Assembly: GCF_030445035.2 (NCBI RefSeq)
Contig: NC_080694.1
Location: 72,927,147 to 72,991,146, forward strand
Direction: 5' to 3'
DNA length: 64,000 nucleotides
DNA from: Dasypus novemcinctus
Lineage: Eukaryota; Chordata; Mammalia; Cingulata; Dasypodidae
The position numbers and the translations under genes were made by a program. The notes under the pieces were generated by a model. It saw only the letters and a list, made by a program, of their open reading frames with translations, ran no database searches and had not been told where the DNA came from. Positions 43,430-56,169 of the stretch are shown one piece after another. How positions within the stretch are numbered: the first letter of the stretch is position 1; every line of letters begins with the position of its first letter.

Positions 43430-43930
43430 GGCCTTTGGTTAGATTACCTGTTTATAAGCCGACTCATAAGGACACACAGGAAGAGAGAACTCTGTCATTT
43501 TTGATCCTGCCATATAACAGGAAGGAGAAGGCTCAAACAGCTGAGGTCCCAGGAAGAGAGGAGCCATTTGCCTGATAGCTTGCAGCTGAACTTGGAAAAA
43601 GGCAGACCAGCTAAGACTGGTATAGGAAGCCCTACAGACAAGCACTATGACCGCTTGCAGCTGAAATTGGAAAGAGAGTTGAGCCTGAGAGAGAAAGCCA
43701 GAGGGGAAGGACAAACCTAGGCTGAGATCAGAAGCCATCTTGTTTCACCATGTGGCAACACGCTGGGATCAGTAGTAGCTCAATCTAGTGAGAAAGCATC
43801 ACTGATGGTGACTCAGTTTGGATTTTCCATGACCTTGGAACTGTAAGTTTTTATCCCAGATAAATTCTCCTTATAGAAGCCAATAGATTTCCGGCACTTT
43901 GCATCAGCACCCCTTTGGCAAACCAAAACA
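43430..43930 (+). repeat. Unnamed interspersed repeat, copy 2
   Basis: It shares block order with 27270-27705. This copy starts near 'cctttggttagattacctg' and ends 'cccctttggcaaaccaaaac', which may be the true termini. It contains two partial internal repeats of 'cttgcagctgaa(c/a)ttgg' (near 43582 and 43654). Confidence 0.5.
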
Positions 43931-44615
43931 CTACACATTAAAATATTTTCTCTGCTTTTTATCACAGAGGAACAGAGAAATGTCAGCACTATGTCAACTG
44001 ATGATAATGACCAGCCCTGGAAGGAATTACCATCTATATACATTGTGCCTTGATTATTAGGACTAAATACTAAATTAGTGCTTAAATTAGAATTGTATCT
44101 CACTAATGCCATTGCTATCAGAAATAGCTATACATGTCCTCAAAGAAAAATAAATTAAAAATCTGCATCTCACAAAACTTCAAAACCACTGCTTTTTGCA
44201 CCCACAACTACTCTAATAAACACATAAAGTAATGCTTTTTGTGTTCCACTATTCTCTTAATGAAGTAATTAGGGACAGATTTTCTCTACTGCTTTAAACA
44301 TCTAAAACATAGAACAAAATTAATGAAGCAGTGATTTTGAAGTCATTGCAGGCTGCTCATGACCAAGACCCCTGAGAGAATAGAAACAAAAAGTGTAAGC
44401 CCAAAAATTGCCCCAAACTCTAGGATGCAGTTTCTAAGTCACAGCACCTGGAGGAGAAACTGATCAGGTTCCAGATGGCTTACCAAATCTAGGTGTCAGA
44501 AACCCAAGTTCACCTAGGCCAAGGCAGCCAACCATTGCAGAGCAATAACCAACACTTACTGGAACTCACACAGGGCTGTGTATATATCAAGTCACAAGAG
44601 CCTGGGTATAAAACC
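43931..44615. other. Unassigned sequence
   Basis: No gene or recognised repeat. Confidence 0.35.
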
Positions 44616-44620
44616 TGCTA

Positions 44621-44830
44621 ACAGGAGCAGATGTGCCTCAAGTAGCTGGGTGCCTGCTTTTCACATGGGAGGTTCTGGGTTCAATTCCTGGTTCTCCTTT
44701 AAAAAAAAAAAAAACAAGCGAAAAAATGAAAAATGCAATGGTTCAGCACCAGTTTCCCACATGCAATGTCCTAATTTCAATCTCTGGCTCCCAGTACCTA
44801 AAACAAACAAACAAACAAATAAACAACCCA
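44621..44830 (+). mobile_element. tRNA-derived SINE with A-tail, and a second diverged unit
   Basis: Head 'ggagcagatgtgcctcaag' (44624) with B-box-like 'gggttcaattcctgg' and a tail of 14 A (44700-44713). A further SINE-like unit follows ('gttcagcaccagtttcccac', 'caatctctggctcccagtac') and ends in a (CAAA)n tail at about 44802-44825. Head sequence agrees with the reverse units at 28.6-29.4 kb. Confidence 0.65.
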
Positions 44831-44917
44831 TACTAACATAGGGTTTCAGATAGAGTCACTGTGAGGATAGCAGTGGGGTTAACTTAACGCAAAACTACAA
44901 GCGTTTCTGGACCCACC

Positions 44918-45590
44918 TTTTTTTCTTTATTTTCCTTTAAATGTTTCATTTGAAAAAATATGAGGACCACATATACCCCACATCCCCCTCACCCCACTCC
45001 TCCCACATCAACAACCTCTTCCACCATCATGGCACACCCACTGCACCTGGTGAATACATTTTGGAGCACTGCTGCACTACATGGAAAATGGTTTACATTG
45101 CAGTTTGACTCTCCCCCAGTCCACCTAATGGGCCATGGCAGGACACACAATGTCCAGCATCTATCCCTGCAGCACCACCCAGGACAACTCCAAATCCAGA
45201 AAATGCCCCCACATCATATCTCTTCTTCCCTCTCCCTACCATCAGCAGCCACCATGGCCACTTTCTCCATATCAATGCTTTATGTAATAAAGCAATAATT
45301 TCTTCCATTACTAATCACAACAGTTCCACAGCAGAACACCATTAGACCACTCCAATATATACTATATTCCTCCATCCTGTGGACCCTAGAATTGTTGTGT
45401 CCACTCCACATCTATATCAAGAGGGGGCTTAGATTCCACATGGATGATGGATGCAATTCTCCTGCTTGCAGTTGTTGGCACTCTTGGCTCCATGGTGTGG
45501 TGGTTGAACTACTTCACCTCCCTGTTAGCTGATCAGGGTAAGTCCAATAAACCAGAGGGCAGGAGTTGCAAACCTGAGGCTCAGGGCCAT
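44918..45590 (-). mobile_element. 5'-truncated L1 3' UTR insertion (minus strand)
   Basis: Reverse of about the last 670 bases of the 3' UTR. It shows a T-rich edge, 'aaatgtttcatttgaaaaaa', 'caccactcctcc'-type C-rich run, 'cccaggacaactccaaatcc', 'tgtggtggttgaactacttc' and 'gttagctgatcagggtaag', ending 'ctgaggctcagggcc'. The 71-codon minus frame (45093-45308) is the recurrent module frame. Confidence 0.82.
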
Positions 45591-45784
45591 TAAAAACAAA
45601 TAAAATACAAGTCTTCAAAAGATGAATATATGACAAATAACTAAACCACTTATCAAAAAAAGTAACACAAGTTAATACACAATACAACAAAGTCCAGTGC
45701 CCCATGATGAAGAAATCACAATGTTAACAAAGAAAAATTAACAAATATGCAGGAGGTGGGAAATAGAATCAACAAACAGAAGAG

Positions 45785-47782
45785 AGGGGGCAAGATGGTG
45801 GTTGAGTGAGTGCATCTGATAGTCTCTCCTGCAAAGAAGTGGCTGGGCAGCGTTAGATATTCTTCAGGACCAGGCTGTTTTGGGATTTTGCAGGGCAGGA
45901 GGTGTCTGGACATCAATTTCGTGGGAAGGTAACAGAGAAAATTCATGTAAAAGATAAAATTGAGGCTCTCTTACATGGAGTTAGGGGCTGCGCAGGGGAC
46001 GCTCCCCGCTGGGGAGGCGGAACTGCGGAACCAGCCCTGCAGCAGTGATTCCTGGAGGCTCTGTGGTACTGGGGAATTCATAGGCCCTGAGTGGGCAATT
46101 AGGGGGCTAACAGGGCAGGAGGTCTTCACAAACCGATTTGGTGAGACAGATGGGAGTTTTTGCGAGGCAGGGAATTTTTGATTTCTGACACGAATAACAG
46201 CGCTTCCATCTAGAGCCCTGCCCCCAAGGCCGGCTGCTGATCTGCAGTGACATTAAATCGCTGGCAGTAAAGAGAAGTCACCAGGAGGCTATTTTGTGGG
46301 ATTGCAGGGTGGGAGGCATCTGGAAGCCAATTAGGGGAATCTTTTGCGAGGAGTGGGATTTTCGGTTTAGGACACTGATACAGTGCTTCCGGCTAGAGCC
46401 CCGCCCCCTAGGCCTGGCTGTGGATTTGCAGCATCCTTAAATTGGCTGCAATATAGAGGCACCCTCAACTGGCAGTTTTGGGGGCTTGCAGGGTGGGAGG
46501 TGTCCTGAAGTTGAATTGGAAATACAGCCACAAAAGAGACCCGAGAGAGAGGGGGAATTGCGGGTTTCGGACAAAGAGGTCAGAGTTTGCAGATGTGACC
46601 TCTCCCATAGGGCTGGCACCCAGCTGCGGGGATCCCTGAAGGCTGTGTTGCACTTGGTGCTCCCAGGCTCCCTGTTAACCAGATTTGAGGTTGTCAGGTC
46701 TGTGTTCCCTAAACCCTCGTGGACCGCACCCCAGAGACTCACACCTCTTGAGTCTGGAATATCAGAGACTTTCCATCCCTGAATCCACGACACCCTGAGG
46801 CCCATCTGAGGTCCTTGATTGTCCTAGCCCTCAATGTTTGCATTTTTTAAATTTTATTTTAATTTTAATTTTTTATTTTTTATTGTCCTGGTTGCTAATA
46901 TTGCATTATTTCCTAGTCTTTTCTCCCATTGTATCCCCCAAGGTCTTTTTTTTTTTTTCATTTATTTAGGGGTTTTTTCTCATTGCTGTTGTTGGTGTTC
47001 TATATCTTCTTTTCTTTTCCTTACTTGTTCCCCTCCCTTTTCTTTACCCACCCCCCATCTTTTTCTTTCTTTCTTTCTTCTCTCTTTTTCTTTCTCTTTT
47101 CTCTTGTCCCTCATTTTCTTCTTATTTTATTTTATCTTAATTACACAATAGGTACTGCAGGGAACACCTTACAGTTGCTGGATTTCCTCATCCTCCATTG
47201 CCTCATTTCTGTGTGAATTGAATTTGGCTACCTACACTATTCCCTTTCCCCCACATCTTGATATCCGCCATCATCTACTGTCTCTCCTATATTCCACCTC
47301 CCTTTCTTTCATCCCCAAATTGTCTAACTCTTAATTTCTAATACCTTTGTTCTGTTTTCTATCTTATATCCACTCTTGAAACTATTGCCTTTCCTTTCTC
47401 TTTCCCTCTCTCATGAAAACACTAGCTTTTTAATTCATACCATATTCCTCCCATATTCAGTCAACTACCTCATTATAAGTACTCTACTTACTGCTATAAC
47501 TCTACACAACTTACATGAATCTAATATCCATCCTACTAGATCTCATATTGTTCTGTTAACATTTATCACTAATACCACTTTACATATTTTCCTTTCTTAC
47601 ACAATTACCTTTCCCTGGCCCTAATATTTTCCTTCAAAGTGAACTCAGCCAGCAATAAGAAATTAGGATAAGAAGAACAAAGTGACAAAGAGAAGATACA
47701 GCACTTACACAGAAACAACAGCTAATTAATCCCCAAGACTAGACAAAGAAACTCAGGAACTGATTAAACCCATCAAGATAAA
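45785..47782 (+). promoter_or_regulatory. L1-C 5' UTR with four 184-220-bp monomers
   Basis: Monomers start near 45873 ('ggctgttttgggattttgc'), 46093, 46287 ('ggctattttgtgggattgc') and 46471 ('ggcagttttgggggcttgc'). Each is followed by 'caggg..ggaggt/ggc' and a later 'ccctgccccc'/'cctctcccat' block. They are followed by a T/C-rich zone (46835-47110) and the pre-ORF1 leader. Promoter role inferred by analogy with mouse L1 monomers. Confidence 0.72.
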
Positions 47783-48804
47783 ATGATGACCAGATAGCAA
47801 CAAAAATCTACAAACCAAACCAGTAATAAAGAAAACGTGGCTGAATCCAATGAACAAACTAAAAACCAGGGAGGGGAGCAGAACTTCACACAAATAATTA
47901 AAGATCTCTGAACATATATCACAGACAAATTTAATGAAGTAAAGGAAGAGGTTAACAATATGAAGACAACATTGGAGGGGAAATTGCAGACATACACAAA
48001 AAGATAACAGATATGATGGGAATGAACACCACAGTTCAAGACATCAAAAATACACTCGCAGCAAATAGCAGCAGATTAGAAGAGGCAGAGCAGAGAATTA
48101 GCGATGTGGAAGACAGTACATCGGAAATCAAACAGATAGTAGAATTGATCGATAAAAAGATAGAAAAAATCCAGCTAGGACTTAGGTACCTGAATGACAA
48201 TGCAAAACGCACAAACATACTTATTATAGGCATCCCAGAAGGAGAAGAGAAGGGAAAGGGGTCAGAAGGAGTGTTGCAGGAAATAATGGCTGAAAACTTC
48301 CCAAATCTACTGAAAGAGACAGATGTACATATCCAAGAAGCACAATGCACCCCAAACATCAAAAACACCAACAGGCCCACCCCAAGACATATACTTCTCA
48401 AATTATCCAACATTCAAGACAAAGAGAAAATTCTAAAGGCAGCAAGATAAAAGAAAACCATCACATACAAGGGAAGCTCCATAAGATTAAGTGCTGATTT
48501 CTCATCTGAAACCATGGAGGCAAGAAGGCAGTGGTATGATATAGGCAAGGTAGTAAAAGAAAAAAATTTCCAACCAAGAATACTCTATCCAGCTAAACTA
48601 GCATTCAAAAATGATGGAGAGTTCAAAATATTCACAGATAAACAGAAATTGAAAGAGTATGCCAACAAGAAACCTCCCCTTCAAGAAATTCTAAAGGAAG
48701 TTCTGCAGGAAGAAAGGAAAAAATACGACAGGCAGAGTGGGAGGAGAGTGAAAGAGGAACAAAAAAGACAAAAAGAGAAGAAAACAAACAAACAACAAAA
48801 ATGA
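47783..48804 (+). pseudogene. L1-C ORF1, disrupted
   Basis: It starts ATG ATG at 47783 but has TAG at the fifth codon (near 47795, Gln in L1-A) and a TGA near 47910. A long readable part covers the coiled-coil end and RRM (48013-48450, 'RLEEAEQRISDVED', 'IIGIPEGEEKGKG'), then a TAA near 48448 where L1-A has GAG. The normal terminal TAA is changed, so the last frame reads on to 48804. Confidence 0.88.
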
Positions 48805-48826
48805 CAAACACAAATCCAATCAAAAT

Positions 48827-51800
48827 ATGGCTAACATAAATAAAGTAATAATGCTGAATGTCAATGGATTAAACTCACCTATCAAAAGATTCAGACTGGG
48901 ACATTGGATAAGGAAATATGACCCATCTATATGCTGTCTACAAGAGACACTTCTTACACCCAGCGATTCATGGAGGCTGAAATTGAATGGTTGGAAAACA
49001 ATCTTACAAGCAAACAATAACCAAAAAAAGGCAGGAGTAGCTATATTACTATCAGACAAAATAGACTTTAAATGCAAAACAATTGTGAGAGACAAAGAAG
49101 GATACTACATATTAGTGAAAAGGACAATCTCTCAAGAAGAACGAACAATCATAAATATTTATGCTCTTACAAGAGCACCTCTAAATATGTGAGGAAAATG
49201 CTGGAAAAACTAAGTGAAAGAATAGATGCATCTACAATTACAGTGGGAGATTTTAATATACCACTATTAACTCTGGACAGAACATCTCAAAAGAGAATCA
49301 CTAAAGAAACAAAATATTTGAACAGTATATTAGAGGAGCTGGATCTAATAGACATATACAGATCATTACACCCAAACACAGCAGGATATACATTTTTCTG
49401 AAGTGCACATGGATCATTCTCCAAGATAGACCATATGCAGGCCACAAAGAAAGGCTTAATGAATTCAGAAAGATTGAAATCATACAAATAATATCTCTGA
49501 GCACAGTGGAGTGAAGCTGGAAATCTGCAAGGGCCAGCGGCCCTGATTTCACACCAAGATATGGAAATTAAGCAGCACACTCTTAGAAAAACAGTGGGTC
49601 AAAGAGGAAATCTCAAAAGAAATCAATGATTACATTGAAACAAATGATAATGATAACACAACATACCAAAATTTATGGGATGCAGCAAAAGCAGTATTGA
49701 GGGGGAAATTTATAGCCATAAATTCATACATCAAAAAAGAAGAAAGAGCATAAATTGAAGAACTAAATGCATATTTGGAGGAATTAGAAAAAAAACATAA
49801 AGTAATCACACAGGAAGAAGAAGGAAGGAAATAACAAAGATAAGAACAGAACTAAATGAAATAGAAAATAAGAAAGCACTTGAAAAGATAAACAAGACCA
49901 AGAGCTGGTTTTTTGAGAAGATCAACAAAATTGACAAACCTTAAGCGAGACTAACAAAGAAAAAAAGAGAGAAGATGCAAATACACAAAATAAGAAATGA
50001 GAAAGGAGATATCACCACTGACCACACAGAAATAAAGACTATCATAAGAGGATTCTTTGAAAAACTATATTCCAACAAAAATGACAATTCAGAGGAAATA
50101 GACAAATTCCTAGAAACACATAAGCAGCCTATATTGATGAAAGAAGAAACTGATGATCTCAACAAACCATCACAAGTAAAGATATAGAATCAGTCATTAA
50201 AAACCTCCCAACTAAGAAGAGCCCAGGGCCAGATGGCTTCCCAGGTGAATTCTACAAAAGATTCCAGAAAGAACTAACACCAATCCTGCTGAAACTCTTC
50301 CAAAAAATTGAAACAGAAGGAACATTGCCTAACTCAATCTATGATGCCAACATTACCCTAGTACCAAAGCCAAACAAAGACACCACAAGAAAGGAAAATT
50401 ACAGAACAATTTCTCTAATGAACCTAGATGCAAAAACACTTAACAAAATACTTGCTAATCATATTCAACAACACATTAAATGAATTATACACTACAACCA
50501 AGTGAGATTCATCCCAGGTATGCAAGGATGGTTCAACATAAGAAACTCAATCCATGTGATACATCATATAAACAGATTGAAGGAAAAAAATCACATGATT
50601 TTATCTATAGATGCAGAAAAAGCATTTGACAAAATACAGCACCCTTTCTTGATAAAATCACTCCAAAAGATCGGAATACAAGGAAATTTTTTGAACATGA
50701 TAAAGGGTATATATGAAAACCCACAGCCAACATCGTTTACAATGGAGAAATCCTAAAATCCTTCCCTCTATAGTCAGGAACAAGACAAGGATGCCCACTC
50801 TCTCCCCCTCTATTAACATTGTCTTAGAAGTACTTGCTCGAGCACTGAGGCAAGAACCAGATATAAAAGGCATTCAAATTGGAAAGGAAGAAGTCAAAAT
50901 TTCATTATTTGCAGATGACATGATCCTATACATAGAAAACCCTGAGAGATCTACAACAAAGCTTCTAGAACCCATAAATGAGTTTGGTAAAGTTGCAGGT
51001 TATAAGATCAATGCGCAAAATTCAGTAGCATTTCTGCACACGAATAATGAGCAAGATCAGGAGGACATCAAGAAACAAATACCATTCACAATAGTAAATT
51101 AAAAAATCAAATACTTACAAATAAATTTAACTAAAGATGTAAAAAACTTATACACCAAGAACTGTACAAGACTGTTCAAGGAAATCAAAGACCTAAATAA
51201 ATGGAAGAATATTCCCTGTTCATGCATAGGAAGACTAAATATTATTAAGATGTCTATCCTACCAAAACTGATCTACACAATCAATGCAATCCCAATACAA
51301 ATCAACACAGCCTTCTTTAAGGAACTAGAAAAACTATGAAATCTATTTGGAAAGGGAAGAGGCCACGAATAGCCAAAGACATATTGAAAAAGAAAAACAA
51401 AATTGGAGGAATCACACTACCAGACTTCAAAACATACTACAAAGCTACAGTAGTGAAAAGAGCATGGGATTGGCTTAAGGAGAGACACACAGATCAATGG
51501 AATTGAATTGAAAATTCTGATATAGAACTTCATATATATAGCCATATAATATTCAATAAAGCCACCAAACCCTCTCAACTGGGAGAGAATGGCCTATTCC
51601 ACAAATGGTGCCTGGAGAACCGGATATCCATATGTAAAAGAATGAAAGAGGATTACCATCTCACACCTTATACAAAGATCAACTCAAGATGAATCAAAGG
51701 CCTAAATATAAGAGCCAAGACCATAAAGACCTTGGAAAGCAATGTAGGGAAACATCTACAAGACCTTGTAATAGGAAATGGCTTCATGAATATCACACCA

Positions 51801-52606
51801 AAAGCACAAGCAGCAAAAGAACAAATAGATACATGGGACTTCCTCAAAATTAAAGCCTTCTGCACCTCAAAGGAGTTTGTCAAGAAAGTAAAAGGGAACC
51901 TACACAATGGGAGAAAATACTTGGCAACCATATATCCAATAAGAGACTTATACTTGCATATATAAATTACTCCTATATCTTGAAAATAAAAAGATAAACA
52001 ACCCCTTTAAAAAATGGGAAAAAGATTTAAACAGACACTTCTCCAAAGAAGAAATACAAATGGCTAAAAATTACATGAAAAAAATGCTCCAAATCTTTGG
52101 CTATCAGGGAAATGCAAATCAATACTACAATGAGATACCATCTTACTCCCATAAGATTGGCAACTACAAAAAAAACAGAAGAATACAAATGCTGGTGAGG
52201 ATGTGATGAAATGGGAACACTCATCCACTGCTGGTGGGAATGCAGAAGTATCCAACCATTCTGGAGGACAGTTTGGCGGTTTCTCAAAAAACTAACCATA
52301 GATTTGCCATATGACCCAGCAATTCCACTGCTGGGTATACACCCAGCAAAACTGAAGGCAGGGACACAAACCTATATGTGCACACCAATGTTTATAGCAA
52401 CATTGTTCACTATTGCCAAATGCCCATCAACAGATGAATGGATAAATAAAATGTGATATATACATACAATGGAATACTACTTGGCTTTAAGAACAAATAC
52501 ACTACAAACACACATGATAACATGGATGAATCATGAGAACCTTATGTTGAGTGAAGCAGCCCAGGCATTGAAGAACAAATACTACATGAACTCAATGATA
52601 TGAAAT
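48827..52606 (+). pseudogene. L1-C ORF2, disrupted
   Basis: Endonuclease start 'MANINKVIMLNVNGLNSP' with 'CCLQET'; a frameshift near 49165; 'VGDFN' and 'SKIDH' are kept, unlike L1-A. Reverse transcriptase blocks survive in separate frames ('[14 protein letters not shown]', '[14 protein letters not shown]', '[13 protein letters not shown]' at about 50905). Stops or indels occur near 49400, 49750, 49943, 50170, 50482, 50810 and 51101 and repeatedly after 51340. The Cys-rich end ('HCWWECRSIQPFW') is readable at 52211. No functional product. Confidence 0.9.
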
Positions 52607-55425
52607 AAGCAAGCTGCCTCAGAGTGTTAGAGACTTGAAGATAGGCTTACAGGAAATCAGGGGGTAGAGCAAGGATGTAAGCTGACATCTACATGGGTGA
52701 AATCATAAGCTGGAGGTAAGTATGTGTACAAGGAAGGGGTAAAATGGGGGCATAGGGTTAACTTTGGGTGGGGCTTTGGGGGTTTGAGGGGGGCTAGGGA
52801 TGGGCGGATGGGTAATATTGCCCAAGAAATTGGGGGGAGGTTGGGGCAACATACAAACATAGGAGATTGTCAGGTGTTGGTTGAGAGTATAATGCTGAGA
52901 AAACCTTTTCAAAATATAGTTAGGGAAGTTACCTGTTTAAGATACTCAAAGGGGATAATCTGATGTAGGACAGACTCCTAGGGAATATCTGAATGCTCAT
53001 TTTGCCAGAGTGGGTTATACCATTGTGTAGAGACCCGTATAATGAGAGCGAAGGTAGACTCACAACCTAGGGAGGACTGATGCCATCAAATAGAGGGAAC
53101 TGTATCTCTCAAGAGAAATGTTGTCTCCCAGGGCATTAGGGTAGTTGAGCAAGTCAAGCCCTCAACACTGTTGCAAGTATCTCTGAACATGGTTCCTCAA
53201 GAAATGAAGATTGACTGTCACTGGGGGCCCCAAGGGGAGGGGGAAATAGATATTGAATAGATGAAACCAAAGTAAATGTGAGGGCAAAAGAAGTGTTTCA
53301 CAAGAGTACACAAGGATCGATATAAAACATGTAATATTACACCAAAAATATATAGGAGACAACAGACTTATAATGTAAACCATAATGTAAAACATAGGAT
53401 AACTAAAAAATTTAGGAGACTGTATAGGCTAAAGTATAAATGACAATGTAAACACAAATGTTACCTTGTTTGAAAGCTATTGTCTCAATATCTGTACATC
53501 AGTTTCAGTAAATATGATATGAATAAGTTAAAAGATTATTGCTGTGGAAGGGAAAAGGTTTTATGTTGGATATGTGGGAGTACTGTATATTGTATATATG
53601 AATTACTGTGATCTATGGCTCTTGTGAAAAGAAGTTCAATAATTGAGAAAAAAGAAAAGAAAAAAATAGGATGTAGAATTTTTCCAAATTAATATGTATT
53701 CTATATCTAACCTTTAAACTCATCGCTGTATTCCATTTTACTATTAAGGGAACCTGGCATTATATTGTGCTTCACTTTTCAGGAAGTTTTGGATCACAGA
53801 GTGGTTCAGCAATGGCAGCGGAGGAATACTGGTGTGGGATGTTATTGACAGGGGACACATGGTTGGCAGGGAGTTCTACAGGGCATATGTCTGGGGAGCA
53901 TGGAAGTTTTTGGATATATTCACAGTGGAAACAATTAAAATCAACAGCTGGGGGGCTGCTGGGTTCCTGGCCAGAGGGGCTCTGTCATGGTCCCTAGGGG
54001 AACAGTGGCAGTCCCTCGGGTGCAACAGCAAGGACCAGGAAGGAATGAGGGTCCAACATTGAGCCCCTGATACTAATGACTATGCTTGTGAGCCTGTTCA
54101 CCTGAAATAAGAATAAGGTCTAGAGCAGCAGTGTGCCTAAGAGTTCTGTTCTGAGAGCCTCCCTGTTGCTCAAATGTGGCCAGTCTTGAAGCCAAACTCA
54201 GCATGTAAATGCATTGCCTTCCCCCCACCATGAGATATGGCTCCCAGGGATGAGCCTCCCTGGCACTGAGGGATCACTACCAAGTACCAGCAGATGATGT
54301 AACTAGAAAATGACCTTGAATAAAAGGTCCAAATTGGACCAGCGGAATATTCCTGTCTACATATAATAACAGGAGTTAAAAATGCTTTTGGACCCGAATC
54401 AAGGGGAAAATGGAAAGTACAAAGGAGTTTATATTGCTATGAGTCTCTAAAGAAGAGCCAGGAGGTTATCAGAGGGGTTGCCCTTAGGCACACCTGAGCA
54501 GAGTCTCAGAGACAGATAAAGTAGATACAATTCCAGGTATTGGTTCTTCTGAGGGCTACAGAGACCCACAGGTTTTATGGTAATGGCAGATGGAGTTCAC
54601 TACCATGTCATTTGGCCCTTTCTGGAGTTGGTGTATCTGCGTGATGGAGCTAGACTCAGATGTGATCTCTTCACAAGCCATTCCTGCTACTTTACCAGAA
54701 TTGTAGTTGGTGCTGGGGTTTAAGATATATCTAGGGGATCTGAATCTCTGGACCGACCATATGATAGCCAGGCCCTGAGCCTCAACAGACTTCAGCTCCT
54801 GACACTCTGGTTTTTTGGACTTACCCCACTCAGCTAACATGGAGATGAAGAAGGTTAACCACTACACCATGGAGCCAAGAGTGCCTACAACTGAAAGCAG
54901 GAGGATTGTATCCAGCATCCATGTGGAATCTAAGCCCCCTCTTGATATAGATGTGGAGTGGACACAAGCATTCCAAGGTCCACAGCATGGAGGAATAGAG
55001 TAAGAATTAGAGTGGACTTATTGATATTCTATTCATGATCTATTGTGGTTAGTAATCAAAGAAAATGTGACATCAGTGTGGAAAAAGTGGCCATGGTGGC
55101 TGCTGGGTGTGGGGAATGGGAGGAAGAGATGAGATGTGGAGGTGTTTTAGGGACTTGGAGTTGTCCTGGGTGGTGCTATAGGGACAATTACTGGACACTG
55201 TAGATCCTCCCATGGCCCACTGGATGGAACGTGGTAGAGTGTGGGCTATGACGTGGACCACTGACCATGAGGTGCAGTGATGCTCAGAGATGTATTCACC
55301 AAATGCAATGGATGTGTCATGATGATGGGGGAAAGTGTTGCTGAGGGGGGAGTAGTGAGGTGGGGGGTGGGGGGTGCATGGGGACCTCATATTTTTTGAA
55401 TTTAATATTTTTTAAAAATGAATTT
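52607..55425 (+). other. L1-C 3' UTR
   Basis: About 2.8 kb with the same order as L1-A: G-rich tract (52738-52850), 'ggggccccaaggggaggggg' near 53225, 'ggttcagcaatggcagcg' near 53804, 'caccatgagatatggctccc' near 54227, terminal module from about 55010 and 'gacctcatattttttgaatt' near the end. Short frames inside are not conserved. Confidence 0.85.
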
Positions 55426-55759
55426 AAAAAGGTTCAACCTCCAATTGAAATTTTGTCTCGTGTAATGTTGGCTCTCTCTTATACAGATGTTTGAGTAAGA
55501 TTTTAATATTTATGTCTATTATGATGGCTCTATATATTTTTATTCTGGATGAAACCGTAATTTCCTATTTTAATGATCATTTTCAGTTCCATGTGTATCT
55601 TTACTACCTAAGAACTTGCATAGTTAGAGTTTGAGAAATAGTGAGGAGCTTGGAGGTGTGAGATCTAAAAGAAAAAAAAATCTTACGAGGTTACAAGAAC
55701 TAAAAATCAAAAGAATAAAGAGTCACACAGTCTGGAAAAAAAAATCAAGCACTCAGCTA
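55426..55759. other. Unassigned sequence
   Basis: No gene or recognised repeat between L1-C and the next repeat. Confidence 0.35.
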
Positions 55760-56145
55760 ATAGTAGTACAAGGGCATTTATGGACTTCAGTCACCATTGA
55801 CTTTACTGCAATGGTAAATCACAGATAACTGGTTATAATTACATCAGTCATGGAGATTGCCATCAGCAGTGAGTGACACTTCACCCAATCAGTTGAATGC
55901 CTTAAAAGGGGAAGTGATTCCAGCATTGAGAAAGAATTTCCCAGCTCATCTTTGGAAAGCCAACATCACGCAGAACTCAGAAATAACCTTCATTGGATGT
56001 TCATTGCAGGCCCCTGGTTGCAGCCTGCCTGTGGAACCTGGAGTTGTGCATCCCCAGGGCTGCATAAGAGACTCTTGTAGAATCGCATATTTTGACAGAT
56101 ATCTCTTGTTGATTCTGTTTTCCTGGAGAACCTTGACTAATACAA
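55760..56145 (-). repeat. Interspersed repeat, orientation 2 (partner of 5884-6285)
   Basis: It ends 'ttgattctgttttcctggag' then 'aaccttgactaatac', the reverse complement of the start of the 5884 repeat. Upstream blocks include 'ccttaaaaggggaagtgatt', 'gaatttcccagctcatcttt' and 'gcagcctgcctgtggaacc'. This copy lacks the TATC array. The 124-codon frame at 55857-56231 is accidental. Confidence 0.5.
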
Positions 56146-56169
56146 CTGCTTCAATCTATTTTACTTGTA

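Larger units (their letters stand above)
45785..55425 (+). mobile_element. L1-C: near full-length LINE-1, both ORFs broken
   Basis: About 9.6 kb: 5' UTR with four monomers (45785-47782), ORF1 (47783-48804), ORF2 (48827-about 52606), a 2.8 kb 3' UTR and a short A-rich end. The 5' start 'gggggcaagatggtgg' is typical of complete mammalian L1 5' ends. No convincing target-site duplication was found at the two borders. It is the same lineage as L1-A and L1-B but carries many more lesions than L1-A. Confidence 0.9.

Noticed and set aside
45785..55425. Target-site duplication for L1-C
   Set aside because: I compared the sequence left of 45785 with that right of 55425 and found no convincing repeat of 7 bases or more; borders may have been altered.
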